64,000 nucleotides of DNA from JALYRV01 sp040902895 (GCA_040902895.1 JBBDWL010000090.1:1-64000); one strand, 5' to 3'; counted from the first letter of the stretch, positions 50,988-59,896 are shown. Notes: generated from the sequence alone by a model not told the origin. Numbers and translations are program-made.

Positions 50988-51395
50988 TTATTTCCAGCCG
51001 CTCGATCGACGGGTGAACCGCGCCGGCAATGCGGGCTTCCGTTCCGGCTCTGGTCCGGTTTCACCGGAGGCCTCGGCGATTTCGCGCTCGAGCTCCTCGT
51101 CGTTCGGCAACCCATCGAGCTGATCGAGGAACTGCACCGAATGCTGCGACGGGATTTCAAACTTCCGCCCGCACGTCTTGCACGCCACTTCATCGTCCAG
51201 GCGCAACAGATAGTCGCGCAGCTTGGCGAACTTGGCCCGATCGTTCTCGTCGGCGCCCGTGGGCAGGCGATCCTTCTTCGCGCGGCGCACCCAGCGGATG
51301 CTGTACTCGCTTGTCCTGCGGCACTTCGGGCACTGGTATTTGCCCTGCCGTGTCTCAGGCCGTTCGGTGAAGAAGGCGCGTTCGTCGAGTGCCAT
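50988..51395 (-). CDS. Zinc-ribbon protein, function unknown
   Basis: 135 aa cytoplasmic protein with two CxxC pairs, CPKC (about 22-25) and CKTC (about 72-75), expected to form one zinc ribbon across a helical insert. The C-terminal third is acidic then basic (DEELEREIAEASGETG, ...RFTRRSSGWK). Family not recognised. 19 nt upstream of the M16 gene and possibly cotranscribed with it. Confidence 0.65.
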   Translation of the reverse strand: MALDERAFFTERPETRQGKYQCPKCRRTSEYSIRWVRRAKKDRLPTGADENDRAKFAKLRDYLLRLDDEVACKTCGRKFEIPSQHSVQFLDQLDGLPNDEELEREIAEASGETGPEPERKPALPARFTRRSSGWK

Positions 51396-51417
51396 AGCGC
51401 AATGCTAGCAAAGACCG

Positions 51418-51819
51418 CTAGAACGACCCGGGCGGTGCAATCCGCTTGACGGCTTCGAGCAGCTCGGCCGGCTCGTATGGCTTATGAAAAATCGCATCGG
51501 CAACCACACGCACCTCGCTTCTGGCCAGCGCGGTGACGACGATGCGAGGGATGGCGCGGAGATCGGGATCGGTCTGGATGTAGGTCAGGAATTCGGTGCC
51601 CGAGACGTTCGGCAACATCAGGTCTACGACGATCAATCGCGGCCGCACGCCGCGCATCAATAAATCCAGCGCCTGCTGCCCATCGTCGGCCGTGAGGATC
51701 GAATAGCCCGCTCGCGTGAACAGCTCGAACAGGGCCGCGCGCGTGTCGAGTTCATCTTCGACCAGCAGGATGCGGCGGCGGTTCGGCACGGCTGGAAGTG
51801 TAACTGACCTCAGGCGCAT
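51418..51819 (-). CDS. Single-domain response regulator (receiver)
   Basis: 133 aa from ATG 51819. Complete receiver domain: acidic pair E21-D22, phospho-acceptor D66 in LIVVDLMLP, T97 in VVTAL, K114 in FHKPYEP. No output domain, so it acts as a phosphotransfer or protein-interaction module like CheY/SpdR-type receivers. A GTG at 51789 is an equally possible start (VPNRRRILLVEDE); neither has a good Shine-Dalgarno. Divergent from the small gene at 51928. No histidine kinase in the window. Confidence 0.88.
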   Translation of the reverse strand: MRLRSVTLPAVPNRRRILLVEDELDTRAALFELFTRAGYSILTADDGQQALDLLMRGVRPRLIVVDLMLPNVSGTEFLTYIQTDPDLRAIPRIVVTALARSEVRVVADAIFHKPYEPAELLEAVKRIAPPGSF

Positions 51820-51927
51820 CCGCGCGGGGTCACGGTGTCTCGTGGCGCGGATGAGCTTCAAGTGTTTGCCATCAAACGGTACACACGTTGCTGTTGTTAA
51901 TTCGGGCCGAGGGGGTCCTGTACACCG

Positions 51928-52185
51928 TTGCATGCATCCAGAGAGGAATTCGAAGGAGAACCCGGCTATCGAGGACCGGACCGCCGCCGACAACAGCCTG
52001 CGCCGGATAAGGTCGAGCCAGTTGTTCTGACTCGCAAGCTCGCGGACGCCATCAATGGCATCGATCTCGGGGGGCGAGACGTGGGTGATCGTCTGCCGCT
52101 AAATGACCATGACGCGCGCCTTTTGATCTCGGAAGGCTGGGCCGAGCCGGCACCGCCTCAGCAACGGCGCCGCGAGGATCACTAG
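51928..52185 (+). CDS. Small conserved-looking protein
   Basis: 85 aa from a TTG (no ATG or GTG in frame), with a GAGGGGG stretch upstream. Contains GYRGPDRRR (about 13-21), a short basic motif seen at the edges of PilZ and receiver proteins, then AINGIDLGGRDVGDRLPLND and ARLLISEGWAEP, which I associate with small acidobacterial proteins of unknown function. Basic, no signal peptide. It sits divergent to the receiver gene, 108 nt apart. Confidence 0.5.
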   Translation: MHASREEFEGEPGYRGPDRRRQQPAPDKVEPVVLTRKLADAINGIDLGGRDVGDRLPLNDHDARLLISEGWAEPAPPQQRRREDH

Positions 52186-52244
52186 AACTCGCAACGCGCC
52201 CGCGCTCGATCAGTCGGCCGGCCGTGATACCCTCTGCCGCCTCT

Positions 52245-53432
52245 ATGGAGCGACGCAATTTTCTGACGGCGGCTGCCGCCCTGCCTGCACTTGGGCTGCA
52301 GGTCACCGCTTCTCCTTCACACCAGAGCGCGCGCCATTCGTCGTTCGACCCCTGGGTTGAAGTGCACGCGGCGCATCTTCGCGCGAATGCGGCGGCCGTT
52401 CGCCGACGCACCGGCGTTCCGATTCTTGCGGTCATCAAGAACAACGGTTACGGCGCGGGCGTCGTGCACGTCGCCACCGCGCTGTCGACGAGCGCGGATG
52501 TCATGGGCTTCGCGGTGGTGAAGCTGCAGGAAGCGCTCGCGCTCAGAGACGCCGGCATCCGCAAGCCGGTGCTGCTGATGGGGCCTGTGGCCGATGCCGA
52601 TCTCGGCGAGCTGGCGCGGCGCGATATTGCCTGGATGGCGTACACCCCGAGCGCCCCCGCACTGCAGCGCGCGGCGGCAGCCGCGGGACGCACGATGAAC
52701 GTGCACGTCTGCGTCGACACCGGTCTCGGCCGGGTGGGTGTGCCATATGCGCAGGCCCCGGCGCTCATGGCAGACATCGCTCGAGCGCGCGGCGTGCGCA
52801 TGCAGGGCGTCATGATGACCTTCACCGAAGACGAGGCCTTCGATCGCGAGCAGCTGCGGCGGTTTCATGAGGTCATCGCGAACATCGAAGCTGCCGGCAT
52901 ACGTCCCGGCCTGCGGCACGCCGCATCGTCGTACACGCTGTTTCAGCATCCGGATGCGTTCCTCGATGTCGTGCGGCCGGGCATGGCGGTGTACGGCATC
53001 TATCCCGAAGCGCAGTTCAGAAAGACGGGCGTGATGAACCTCACGCCGGCGATTGCGCTCAAGGCGCGCGTGGCCTACGTCAAGCAGCTGCAGGCGGGGG
53101 AGAGCGCCGGCTACAACCGCGCGTACGTCGCGAAAGCGACGGTCTGGATCGCCACGCTGCCTGTGGGTCACGCCGACGGCCTGCCGCGGATTGCCGCGAA
53201 GGGCGGGCGCGTGCGCATTGGCGGCGCGATGTATCCGATCGTCGCGTCGGTCTCGGCGAGCCACACGATCGTCGAGATTGGATCGGAGCGGCGCGTCGAC
53301 ATCGGCGACGAGGCCACGATCTTCGACTGGACGGAAGCCTCGCGGCCCGAGGATTTGGCGGCCGCGTGCGGTGCGTCCGTGTACGACTTGACGATGCATC
53401 TCAATCCGCTGCTGCCGAGGCGCATCCTATAG
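52245..53432 (+). CDS. alr: Alanine racemase with a Tat signal
   Basis: 395 aa. Interconverts L- and D-alanine (or other amino acids) with PLP. The fold type III lysine is K65 in VIKNNGYGAG (canonical KANAYGHG), the second catalytic base is Tyr in ESAGYNRAYVA (about 285), and LPVGHADGLPR follows. The N-terminus is unusual: MERRNFLTAAAALPALG is a twin-arginine signal (R3-R4), so the folded, PLP-loaded enzyme is probably exported. That favours a periplasmic, possibly broad-specificity racemase over the housekeeping cytosolic Alr. The ATG at 52245 is chosen for this signal; another Met lies 7 codons upstream. Confidence 0.87.
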   Translation: MERRNFLTAAAALPALGLQVTASPSHQSARHSSFDPWVEVHAAHLRANAAAVRRRTGVPILAVIKNNGYGAGVVHVATALSTSADVMGFAVVKLQEALALRDAGIRKPVLLMGPVADADLGELARRDIAWMAYTPSAPALQRAAAAAGRTMNVHVCVDTGLGRVGVPYAQAPALMADIARARGVRMQGVMMTFTEDEAFDREQLRRFHEVIANIEAAGIRPGLRHAASSYTLFQHPDAFLDVVRPGMAVYGIYPEAQFRKTGVMNLTPAIALKARVAYVKQLQAGESAGYNRAYVAKATVWIATLPVGHADGLPRIAAKGGRVRIGGAMYPIVASVSASHTIVEIGSERRVDIGDEATIFDWTEASRPEDLAAACGASVYDLTMHLNPLLPRRIL

Positions 53433-53448
53433 AGGCTGCTGCAGGCGA

Positions 53449-53462
53449 CGGGCTCAAGCCCG
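53449..53462. repeat. CTTNAG-apex palindrome (CTTGAG form)
   Basis: CGGGCTCAAGCCCG, which read on the other strand has the apex CTTGAG. 16 nt after the alanine racemase stop and 25 nt before the GTG start of the next gene. Shortest member of the family. Confidence 0.55.
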
Positions 53463-53487
53463 ACTATTAGGCGTAGAATCCGCCCAG

Positions 53488-55734
53488 GTGACTCCCCGGC
53501 ACCTCCTTGTCCTGCTTGCTGCAGCGCTGTGCTTCGTGTGGCTTCACGCGCTGACGGTGCCCCGCACGCTCGAGGACGAGGACTCGATCAACCTGGCGAT
53601 GGGTGTCGAGTCCTTTGATGTCGCCCGCTACGCGCCGCACCCGCCGGGGTATCCCGTCTATATCGCACTCGCCAAAGCATCTACCGCCGGCGTCACGCGG
53701 CTGCATCCGGATTGGTCCCGCGACCGCCGCGCGGCCGCCGGACTCGCGTCGCTAAGCGTGGTATCGGGAGCGCTCGGCCTGTTTGCGTTCGCCGCACTGT
53801 GGCGAGGCCTGGGAGTCTCGGCGGGCTGGTCGATACTCGCGGCCATCGGCACCTCTGCGGCGCCGCTTTACTGGTTCACGGCGGCGCGCCCGCTCACCGA
53901 CACCCCCGCGCTCGTTACGGCGGTGGCCATTCAGGCGGCGTTTCTGCGCGGGCTGCGGCATTTTTCCGAACGCGGGACGCTGCCTGCGCGCTGGGTGATC
54001 GCGAGCATGGCAGCCGGCGTCGCGATAGGAATGCGCTCGCAGACGATGTTGCTGACGCTGCCCATCATGTTGCTGGTGATCGTCCGTCTGCTTCGCGATC
54101 GCCGGTGGGCCCACGGCGCCCTGCTCGCGGGCGCGGCCCTTGCGGGGGTGTTGATCTGGCTCATACCTCTGGTGCATCTCACCGGAGGCGTCGACGAGTA
54201 TCGCCGCCTGGTGGCAGGCCAGGGACGGCACGACGTCACCAGCGTCGAGATGCTCGCGACCAACTTCTCGTGGAGATTCTTCGGGGACGATCTCGTCGGG
54301 ACATTCCTGGCGCCGTGGCGGCTGACTGCTGTGTCGTGGGCGATCGTCGCGGCGGCGGCGCTCGGCATCGTGCGGGTGGCGCGAACTGGCGGAGGCAGCC
54401 TGCTGATGCTGTGCCTGCTGGTCGTGCCGTACATGATGTTTCATCTGTTGTTCCACGAAGTGGAAACCATCCGTTACGCGCTGCCCACGGTTTCGATGAT
54501 GGCCGGACTGTCGGGGGTCGCGCTCGCCTGGCTGGGAAACTACGCCGGTGCCACACTCGCGCTCGCGGGCACGATCGCATGTGTCGCCATCGTTCATCCG
54601 GTGACCGCGACGTACGCGAGGGGCGCGCCCGTCTTCCGCGTCATTCAGGACATTCGGTCCGCAAGGCTGGTCGCCGATGAGGCCCCGCGGCTCGAAGCGC
54701 ACCATGATGCGTGGTGGGCCGTCAGCCGTGCGCTCGACTGGAACAGAGACCGCTTGGACCTTGCGCCGCCGCGGCTTATCGAACGTGATGAGACTCTGCG
54801 CCTCGTCGAGTACTGGCGATCGGGGGCGACAACGCCCATTTGGTTTTTCAGCGATCCCGACCGCGGCGACCTGAGACGCTTCGACCCGGCGGCCACCCGC
54901 CACGTGCGCACGCGCCGGCTGACGCCCGAAGTCGCGTCTCTCATTGGCGGCCTCCGGCCGTATGACGTCGGCTGGTGGCGCCTTTCAGCGCCGGCGTGGA
55001 TGCTCGGCCGAGGATGGGCACTGACGCGCGAGATGATCGATGAGGGCGAGCACTCGAACGGCGCGGTGGCGTACCTCCGCCGTCAACCAGGACCGGTCCG
55101 GCTGTTCGTGGGCACGCGTCACCTGGAAACGGTGTCGTCGCCGGCCGACGTGTCGGCCTCTCTCGATGGAGTGGAGATCGATTGCTGGCGACTCGCGCCC
55201 GGCGACAGCGCCACCCGTTGGCTCGCATTGCCGGAGGGAAGGCTGCAGGGGAGCGGTGCCTACGCGACCCTGGCGTTCGCGGTGTCGCCCGCGCCGTCCC
55301 AGACACGCGTCGTCGCGTTCGGGCAGTTAGACGCAGCGCCGCCGGATACGCCAATGGTCGCCTTCGGCGACGGGTGGAGCAGGGTCGAACGCGACGCCGC
55401 CCTGGGCGCGCGGTGGCGGCGGACGTCAGCGTTCTCGCACCTCGAGGTGCGACACGCAGGGCGGCCGGTGAAGCTGACGATTCGAGGGAACGTGCCGGTC
55501 GAAGACTTCACGATGCCGCCGCCGGTCGTCGTCTATGCCGGCAAGACGATCGTGGCCGAGCTCGTGCCGGCGCGCGTCTTCGAACTCTCGTTCGAGCTGT
55601 CTCCCGAGGTGCTGGATGCGGCAGGCGGCCGCGTCTCGATTGCCGTCAACCTGCGCCGCGCGTTTGACGAACAGCAGCGCGGGATGACGCCGCGTGCATT
55701 CGGCATCCGCGTGGCGAGTGTGGAGATCGAGTGA
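53488..55734 (+). CDS. Polytopic membrane protein, glycosyltransferase-39-like
   Basis: 748 aa from a GTG. Residues about 1-420 hold roughly ten TM helices; the first periplasmic loop has TLEDEDSINLAMGVESFDV (about 30-48), resembling the acidic ExD region of dolichyl/undecaprenyl-phosphate-dependent mannosyl- or arabinosyltransferases (GT39/GT83 type), followed by HPPGYPVYIALAKA. The C-terminal 330 residues are soluble and beta-rich, probably periplasmic. It may transfer sugars from a lipid carrier. Assignment rests on topology and these motifs, so moderate. Confidence 0.65.
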   Translation: MTPRHLLVLLAAALCFVWLHALTVPRTLEDEDSINLAMGVESFDVARYAPHPPGYPVYIALAKASTAGVTRLHPDWSRDRRAAAGLASLSVVSGALGLFAFAALWRGLGVSAGWSILAAIGTSAAPLYWFTAARPLTDTPALVTAVAIQAAFLRGLRHFSERGTLPARWVIASMAAGVAIGMRSQTMLLTLPIMLLVIVRLLRDRRWAHGALLAGAALAGVLIWLIPLVHLTGGVDEYRRLVAGQGRHDVTSVEMLATNFSWRFFGDDLVGTFLAPWRLTAVSWAIVAAAALGIVRVARTGGGSLLMLCLLVVPYMMFHLLFHEVETIRYALPTVSMMAGLSGVALAWLGNYAGATLALAGTIACVAIVHPVTATYARGAPVFRVIQDIRSARLVADEAPRLEAHHDAWWAVSRALDWNRDRLDLAPPRLIERDETLRLVEYWRSGATTPIWFFSDPDRGDLRRFDPAATRHVRTRRLTPEVASLIGGLRPYDVGWWRLSAPAWMLGRGWALTREMIDEGEHSNGAVAYLRRQPGPVRLFVGTRHLETVSSPADVSASLDGVEIDCWRLAPGDSATRWLALPEGRLQGSGAYATLAFAVSPAPSQTRVVAFGQLDAAPPDTPMVAFGDGWSRVERDAALGARWRRTSAFSHLEVRHAGRPVKLTIRGNVPVEDFTMPPPVVVYAGKTIVAELVPARVFELSFELSPEVLDAAGGRVSIAVNLRRAFDEQQRGMTPRAFGIRVASVEIE

Positions 55735-55842
55735 TTAAAGGGAATTGAGCCGCATTTTCGCGAGTTGGAACCAGCTGGACGGGTGGCTGCGACGACTTGA
55801 AGGCTTGCGGCGGGCAGCGTGAGCTCAAGCGTCCGGCTGGCA

Positions 55843-55861
55843 ATACCACATCTGGTATACT
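55843..55861 (+). promoter_or_regulatory. Promoter-operator of the toxin-antitoxin operon
   Basis: ATACCA (55843-55848), CATC, TGGTAT (55853-55858) is a perfect dyad overlapping an extended -10, TGGTATACT (55853-55861). Transcription would begin near 55868, after the first ATG (55864) and just before a second in-frame ATG (55870). Binding of the HTH antitoxin at the dyad would block the -10. Confidence 0.6.
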
Positions 55862-55863
55862 GA

Positions 55864-56196
55864 ATGGCGATGGCGTGGACCGTCGAGACGTTGAACGAGA
55901 CGGTCGACGCCGAATTGGCCGAACTGCCGGCGGACATGCGCGCGCGACTGGTCCGTATTTCGGAGTTGATCGAATCCGTCGGCCTCCCCAACGTCAAAGA
56001 GCCGCACGTCCGACACATCCGCGGGCAGCTCTGGGAGATCCGCCTGAAGGGGAAATCCGGCATTGCACGCGCGCTCTACGTCACGGCGAAGGAGCAGCGG
56101 GTGGTGATCCTCAGGGCCTTCATCAAGAAGACCGAGAAGACACCAGGGGGCGAGATCGTTCTGGCACTGCAACGCGCCAAGGAAGTAAAGCCATGA
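55864..56196 (+). CDS. RelE/HigB-type toxin
   Basis: 110 aa. Phage Gp49-like/HigB fold: LAELPADMRARLVRISELIE (about 17-36), VRHIRGQLWEIRLKGKSGIARALY (about 49-72), VVILRAFIKKTEKTP (about 80-94). Such toxins cut mRNA on the ribosome; the conserved basic/aromatic residues (R51, W55, R58, R67, K89) fit. If transcription starts from the extended -10 upstream, ATG 55870 would be the leaderless start and the protein two residues shorter. Overlaps the antitoxin by 4 nt (ATGA): toxin first, as in HigBA. Confidence 0.85.
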   Translation: MAMAWTVETLNETVDAELAELPADMRARLVRISELIESVGLPNVKEPHVRHIRGQLWEIRLKGKSGIARALYVTAKEQRVVILRAFIKKTEKTPGGEIVLALQRAKEVKP

Positions 56197-56480
56197 CGAA
56201 GATCAGCGATCTGCATCGCCGTTGGAGCAAGGACCCCGACTACAAGGGCGCGTACGACGCCCTCGGTGAAGAGTTCGATCTCGCGCGGGCACTGATCGAG
56301 GCGCGTACGGCCGCAGGCCTGTCGCAGTCGCAGCTCGCTCGACGTATGAAAACCTCGCAGTCCTACATCGCGCGTGTGGAAGGAGGCAAAGTACGACCAT
56401 CCACGGACGCGCTCGAACGTTTCGCCAGGGCCACCCGGACGCGCCTCCGGATCGTGTTCGAACCGGAGCCCGCTCGGTAG
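56193..56480 (+). CDS. XRE-family HTH antitoxin
   Basis: 95 aa. After a 30-residue N-terminal segment (DLHRRWSKDPDYKGAYDAL) comes an HTH_3 domain: AAGLSQSQLARRMKTSQSYIARVEGGKVRPSTDALERFARA (about 39-79), like HigA. It should neutralise the upstream toxin and bind the dyad at 55843-55858. Frame and length are intact, so the pair looks functional. Confidence 0.87.
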   Translation: MTKISDLHRRWSKDPDYKGAYDALGEEFDLARALIEARTAAGLSQSQLARRMKTSQSYIARVEGGKVRPSTDALERFARATRTRLRIVFEPEPAR

Positions 56481-56632
56481 GCGCCACGAACGACCGTTGG
56501 CGTCAAACGAGGCGCCGGGCGCGATGCGCACCAGGCACGTAACGGGGTATGAGCCTCACTCTCACGGAGTGTCGAATCCCGACGACGGATTAGCGCCATA
56601 ACTTAGTGGCTGGTGGCCGAGATCGCTGATGG

Positions 56633-59077
56633 CTACTCGGCTCGAAGAGCAGACACCGGATCGACGCTCGCGGCGCGCCATGCGGGCACGATCGTGGCTG
56701 CAGACGCCGCGGCAAGCAGCGAGATGGCCGCGGCCGTGAACGCCCGTGGATCCGTCGGGGCCATCCCGAACAGGAACGCGCGCGCAGCCTCGCTCACATA
56801 CCACGCGATACTGCTACCGAGGGCGACGCCGACGGCCACCAGCGCGAATGCGTGAGCCACCACCATCCGGACTACGCGCGTTCGGCTCGCGCCGAGCGCC
56901 ATGCGTACGCCGATCTCACGCGTTCTCTGGGCGACGATGAACGCCATCAATCCATACACGCCGACGCCGGCGATCGTGAGCCCAAGTAGCCCGAACAGCC
57001 CGAGCAGGAGCATATTGAGCCTGCGCTGAGCCATGCGCCGCGAGAACATCTCCTCCATCGTCGTCACGTTCCTCAAGGGGACGTCCGGAAGGACGGCGAA
57101 GACAGCTGCACGTACCGCTCGCAAAGAGTCGTAAGGGTCACTAGCCGTCCTCACAAGCAGTTCGGCGCCAGCCGCTCGTCCTTGCGCGAGCGGCGAGTAC
57201 ATCTCCGGGATCACGTCCCGCTCGACGCCGTTCTGGTGCGCATCGCCGACGACCCCAACGATCGTCGCTCCATTGAACGTACGGCCGATCGGATCCTCGC
57301 CGGGGATGTATGTGGCTACTGCAGTCTCGTTCAGGATGATGACGGATTGCGCACCGGCGCGGTCCGAGGCGATGAAGAACCGTCCACGGCGGAGCGGGAT
57401 CCGCAGCACGGCGTGGTACTCTGGTGACACGCTTTTAATGCTTAAGCGCGCGATTTTTCCGTCGGGCAGGGGGAAGCTCGTCGACCGGATGCCGTCGGTG
57501 AGCGGCAGCTGCCCCTGGAGCAGGGCGACCCCCTCTACGCCGGGCAACGCTGCAATCCGGTCGACGACCTCGGCAAGCGCGGCGGTGCGGTCCGGCGGAT
57601 CCGACACGGAGGCGATACGCGGACTGATCTGCGCCGTGAGCACATTGGTCGTGTCGAAGCCAGGATCGATCCGCAACAGCGCGACAAAGCTGCCGATGAA
57701 GAGTGCCGCACCGACGAGCAGCACTACGGCGAGTGACACCTCCCCGATGACGAGCGCGTTGCGCAGCCGCTGACGCACCGGAGCATTGCCCGATCGACCG
57801 GTGTCACGCATGGCCCGTAGCAGATCTGGTCGTGCCGCCTGAAGGGCCGGACCAACTCCACACAACAATCCGGTGGCGACCGAGACCCCCATGGCTGTAG
57901 CCAGCACCCTAAAGTCGAGCGCAATCGTGGTCACCCGGGGAACGCCGTCTGGCATCGCCGCGCGAAGGACGTCGATGCCCCACCACGCGAGGACGATACC
58001 AAACACCGCGCCAACGCCGGAGAGCACCAGGCTTTCGATCACCAGCTGACGCGTGAGACGCGACCAGGTTGCTCCGAGGGCCGCCCGCACGGCGAGGTCC
58101 CGCTCGCGGACAGTGGCCCGGGCGAGCAGCAGGCTGGCAATGTTCCCGCACGCGATTAGCAGCACCATCACCACGGCTGCGAGGAGCATCAACAGCCACG
58201 ACTTGATCTCCGCGCCCACGAGGTGATCGACGAGCGGGCGAACGCCGATCCGGCTGTCCTTGTTCCAAACGGGGTGCGCACGCTCGAGCGCGGAGGCAAT
58301 CTGATCCATCTGCGCCTGCGCCTGCATCAGCGATACATCACGCTTGAGGCGCGCCACGACTTGGAGGTACGTGGCCATTCGAGTCGGATCGCGCAGGCGA
58401 TCTGTTTCAGGCACGACGTACGGAATCCAAATGTCGGTTGGCCGGGCTGCGCCAACCGGATAGGTGAAGTCCGGTGGCATCACCCCGATCACTTCGTACC
58501 CGGCCTCTTCGGCGCCGCGGCCGCCTTCAAGCAGTTCGAGGGGGATTACACGGCCGACAATGTGCGGATCGGCGCCGAAACGCCGGCGCCACAGGCCGTC
58601 GCTGAGCAGAGCCACGCGATCGGCGCCGGCGGTCTCGTTGTCTACCGTGAACGTCCGGCCCAGCGCGGGCGAGACGCGAAGTACTTTGAAGAAGTCGGCG
58701 GTGACGCGGTGCGGGACCAGTGATTCGGGCTCTACTCCAGGCAGCCGCAGTGTCAGCCACCCACTGGCGACGGCAGCCATCGATTCGAATACCTGCTGCT
58801 GCGCGACCCAGTCGAGGTAGTTTTGGGGCGCGACGAACATCACACGCGCCGGGTCGCGAGTTATGGCACCCGACGTCGCCGTCACCGCCGAGCGTTGGCC
58901 CACCGCCACCAAGCGATGGTGGTCGTCGAATGGCAAACCACGCAGAACCACCGCGTCGACGACAGAATAGATCGCCGTGGTCGCGCCGATGCCCAGTGTG
59001 AGCACTATCAGCGCCGCGCTGGTGAATCCCCGGTTCGACCGAAGTGATCGAACCGCAGCCTTGAGATCGTCGCGCAT
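56633..59077 (-). CDS. Orphan MacB/FtsX-type permease (ADOP family)
   Basis: 814 aa. N-terminal TM (about 17-40, ALIVLTLGIGATTAIYSVV), MacB-like periplasmic domains and FtsX blocks (RERDLAVRAALGATWSRL about 325, RTREIGVRMALGASRTRV about 730). Unlike the ADOP at 21071 it lacks the cytosolic helical N-terminal domain and has no PadR gene. Flanked by the toxin-antitoxin pair on one side and recombinase debris on the other. Start ATG 59077. Confidence 0.85.
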   Translation of the reverse strand: MRDDLKAAVRSLRSNRGFTSAALIVLTLGIGATTAIYSVVDAVVLRGLPFDDHHRLVAVGQRSAVTATSGAITRDPARVMFVAPQNYLDWVAQQQVFESMAAVASGWLTLRLPGVEPESLVPHRVTADFFKVLRVSPALGRTFTVDNETAGADRVALLSDGLWRRRFGADPHIVGRVIPLELLEGGRGAEEAGYEVIGVMPPDFTYPVGAARPTDIWIPYVVPETDRLRDPTRMATYLQVVARLKRDVSLMQAQAQMDQIASALERAHPVWNKDSRIGVRPLVDHLVGAEIKSWLLMLLAAVVMVLLIACGNIASLLLARATVRERDLAVRAALGATWSRLTRQLVIESLVLSGVGAVFGIVLAWWGIDVLRAAMPDGVPRVTTIALDFRVLATAMGVSVATGLLCGVGPALQAARPDLLRAMRDTGRSGNAPVRQRLRNALVIGEVSLAVVLLVGAALFIGSFVALLRIDPGFDTTNVLTAQISPRIASVSDPPDRTAALAEVVDRIAALPGVEGVALLQGQLPLTDGIRSTSFPLPDGKIARLSIKSVSPEYHAVLRIPLRRGRFFIASDRAGAQSVIILNETAVATYIPGEDPIGRTFNGATIVGVVGDAHQNGVERDVIPEMYSPLAQGRAAGAELLVRTASDPYDSLRAVRAAVFAVLPDVPLRNVTTMEEMFSRRMAQRRLNMLLLGLFGLLGLTIAGVGVYGLMAFIVAQRTREIGVRMALGASRTRVVRMVVAHAFALVAVGVALGSSIAWYVSEAARAFLFGMAPTDPRAFTAAAISLLAAASAATIVPAWRAASVDPVSALRAE

Positions 59078-59113
59078 GCCTGCCGCCTCCGCCCCGGAGT
59101 ATACGCAACCTCA

Positions 59114-59800
59114 GTGCGTGACGACGAGGCCGTTCTCGACGGGCGCATCGTGGTGGCCGGTCCACGTCAGCGGAGCCATCCGGGTTTTCCGCCCAGGGGA
59201 TTTGTGCGTTGCGAGACGTGTGGCCGACCCCTGACGGGGAGCTGGTCGAAAGGACGCAACGGCCGGTACGCCTACTACCACTGTCAGCGCCAATGTCGCG
59301 CGGTCAACGTCAGCAAGACCAAGCTCGAAGGATTGTTCGCCCACCCTGCTGCAGCCGACTCCGGGCTACATGCGATTGGTCAAGGATCGAATCCTGCACG
59401 TGTGGGAACAGCGCCGGGCCGAGGCCAACGACCGGACGGCGGAACGGGACCGGCGAGTGCGAGCAATCCAGCAGAAGCTGGACAAGCTGGACGAGCGTTC
59501 CTGTACTCAGAGGCGATCGACGCCACGACCTACGGCCGGCAACGCGACAAGCTGCGCGAGGAGCTGACACTCGCCAAGATCGATCATCACGCCGACGCCG
59601 TCGACGAACTCGACGTAGAAGGCAGCCTGGCGTCTCGCAGAACGGATTCTCCCGCGCGCGTCAGATCTGTGGGTGCAAGCCTCGCTCGATTACAAGCAGC
59701 GGCTTCAGCAGCTGTTCTTCCCGGAAGGAATCGCGTTCGACGGAAATCAATTCAATCGAACCGCCGTAACGGCACCACTTTTCAACTACTTGGCGCCGGG
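59114..59800 (+). pseudogene. Decayed large serine recombinase, C-terminal half
   Basis: No N-terminal resolvase domain. Recognisable in order: HPGFPPRGFVRCETCGRPL and YAYYHCQRQCRAVNVSK (recombinase zinc ribbon, 59174-59325), then after a frameshift near 59340 the coiled coil MRLVKDRILHVWEQRRAE (from 59370), a second shift near 59505 to YSEAIDATTYGRQRDKLREE, a third near 59640 to QRLQQLFFPEGIAFDG...TAVTAPLFNYL (to about 59795). Three frameshifts in 690 bp make it non-functional. It ends 25 bp from tRNA-Lys. Remnant of an integrated element; no matching attachment repeats found. Confidence 0.82.
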
Positions 59801-59820
59801 TGAGAGTGCTGATGAAAAGA

Positions 59821-59896
59821 TGGTGAGCCGCGAAGGAATCGAACCTTCAACCCGCAGATTAAGAGTCTGCTGCTCTGCCAATTGAGCTAGCGGCCC
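59821..59896 (-). tRNA. tRNA-Lys (anticodon CUU)
   Basis: 76 nt including encoded CCA (59821-59823). Acceptor stem GGGCCGC/GCGGCTC with one G-U pair, D-loop AGCTCAATTGGCAGAGC, anticodon loop CTCTTAA giving CUU, T-arm GGTTCGATTCC. All stems pair. Confidence 0.97.

Noticed and set aside
55744..55821. Short open segment (IFASWNQLDGWLRRLEGL) before the toxin gene
   Set aside because: No start codon or ribosome-binding site and no recognisable family; could be a gene remnant but cannot be supported.
59673..59885. Small gene ending REGIEPSTRRLRVCC
   Set aside because: Its 3' part is the antisense translation of tRNA-Lys; the 5' part is recombinase pseudogene.
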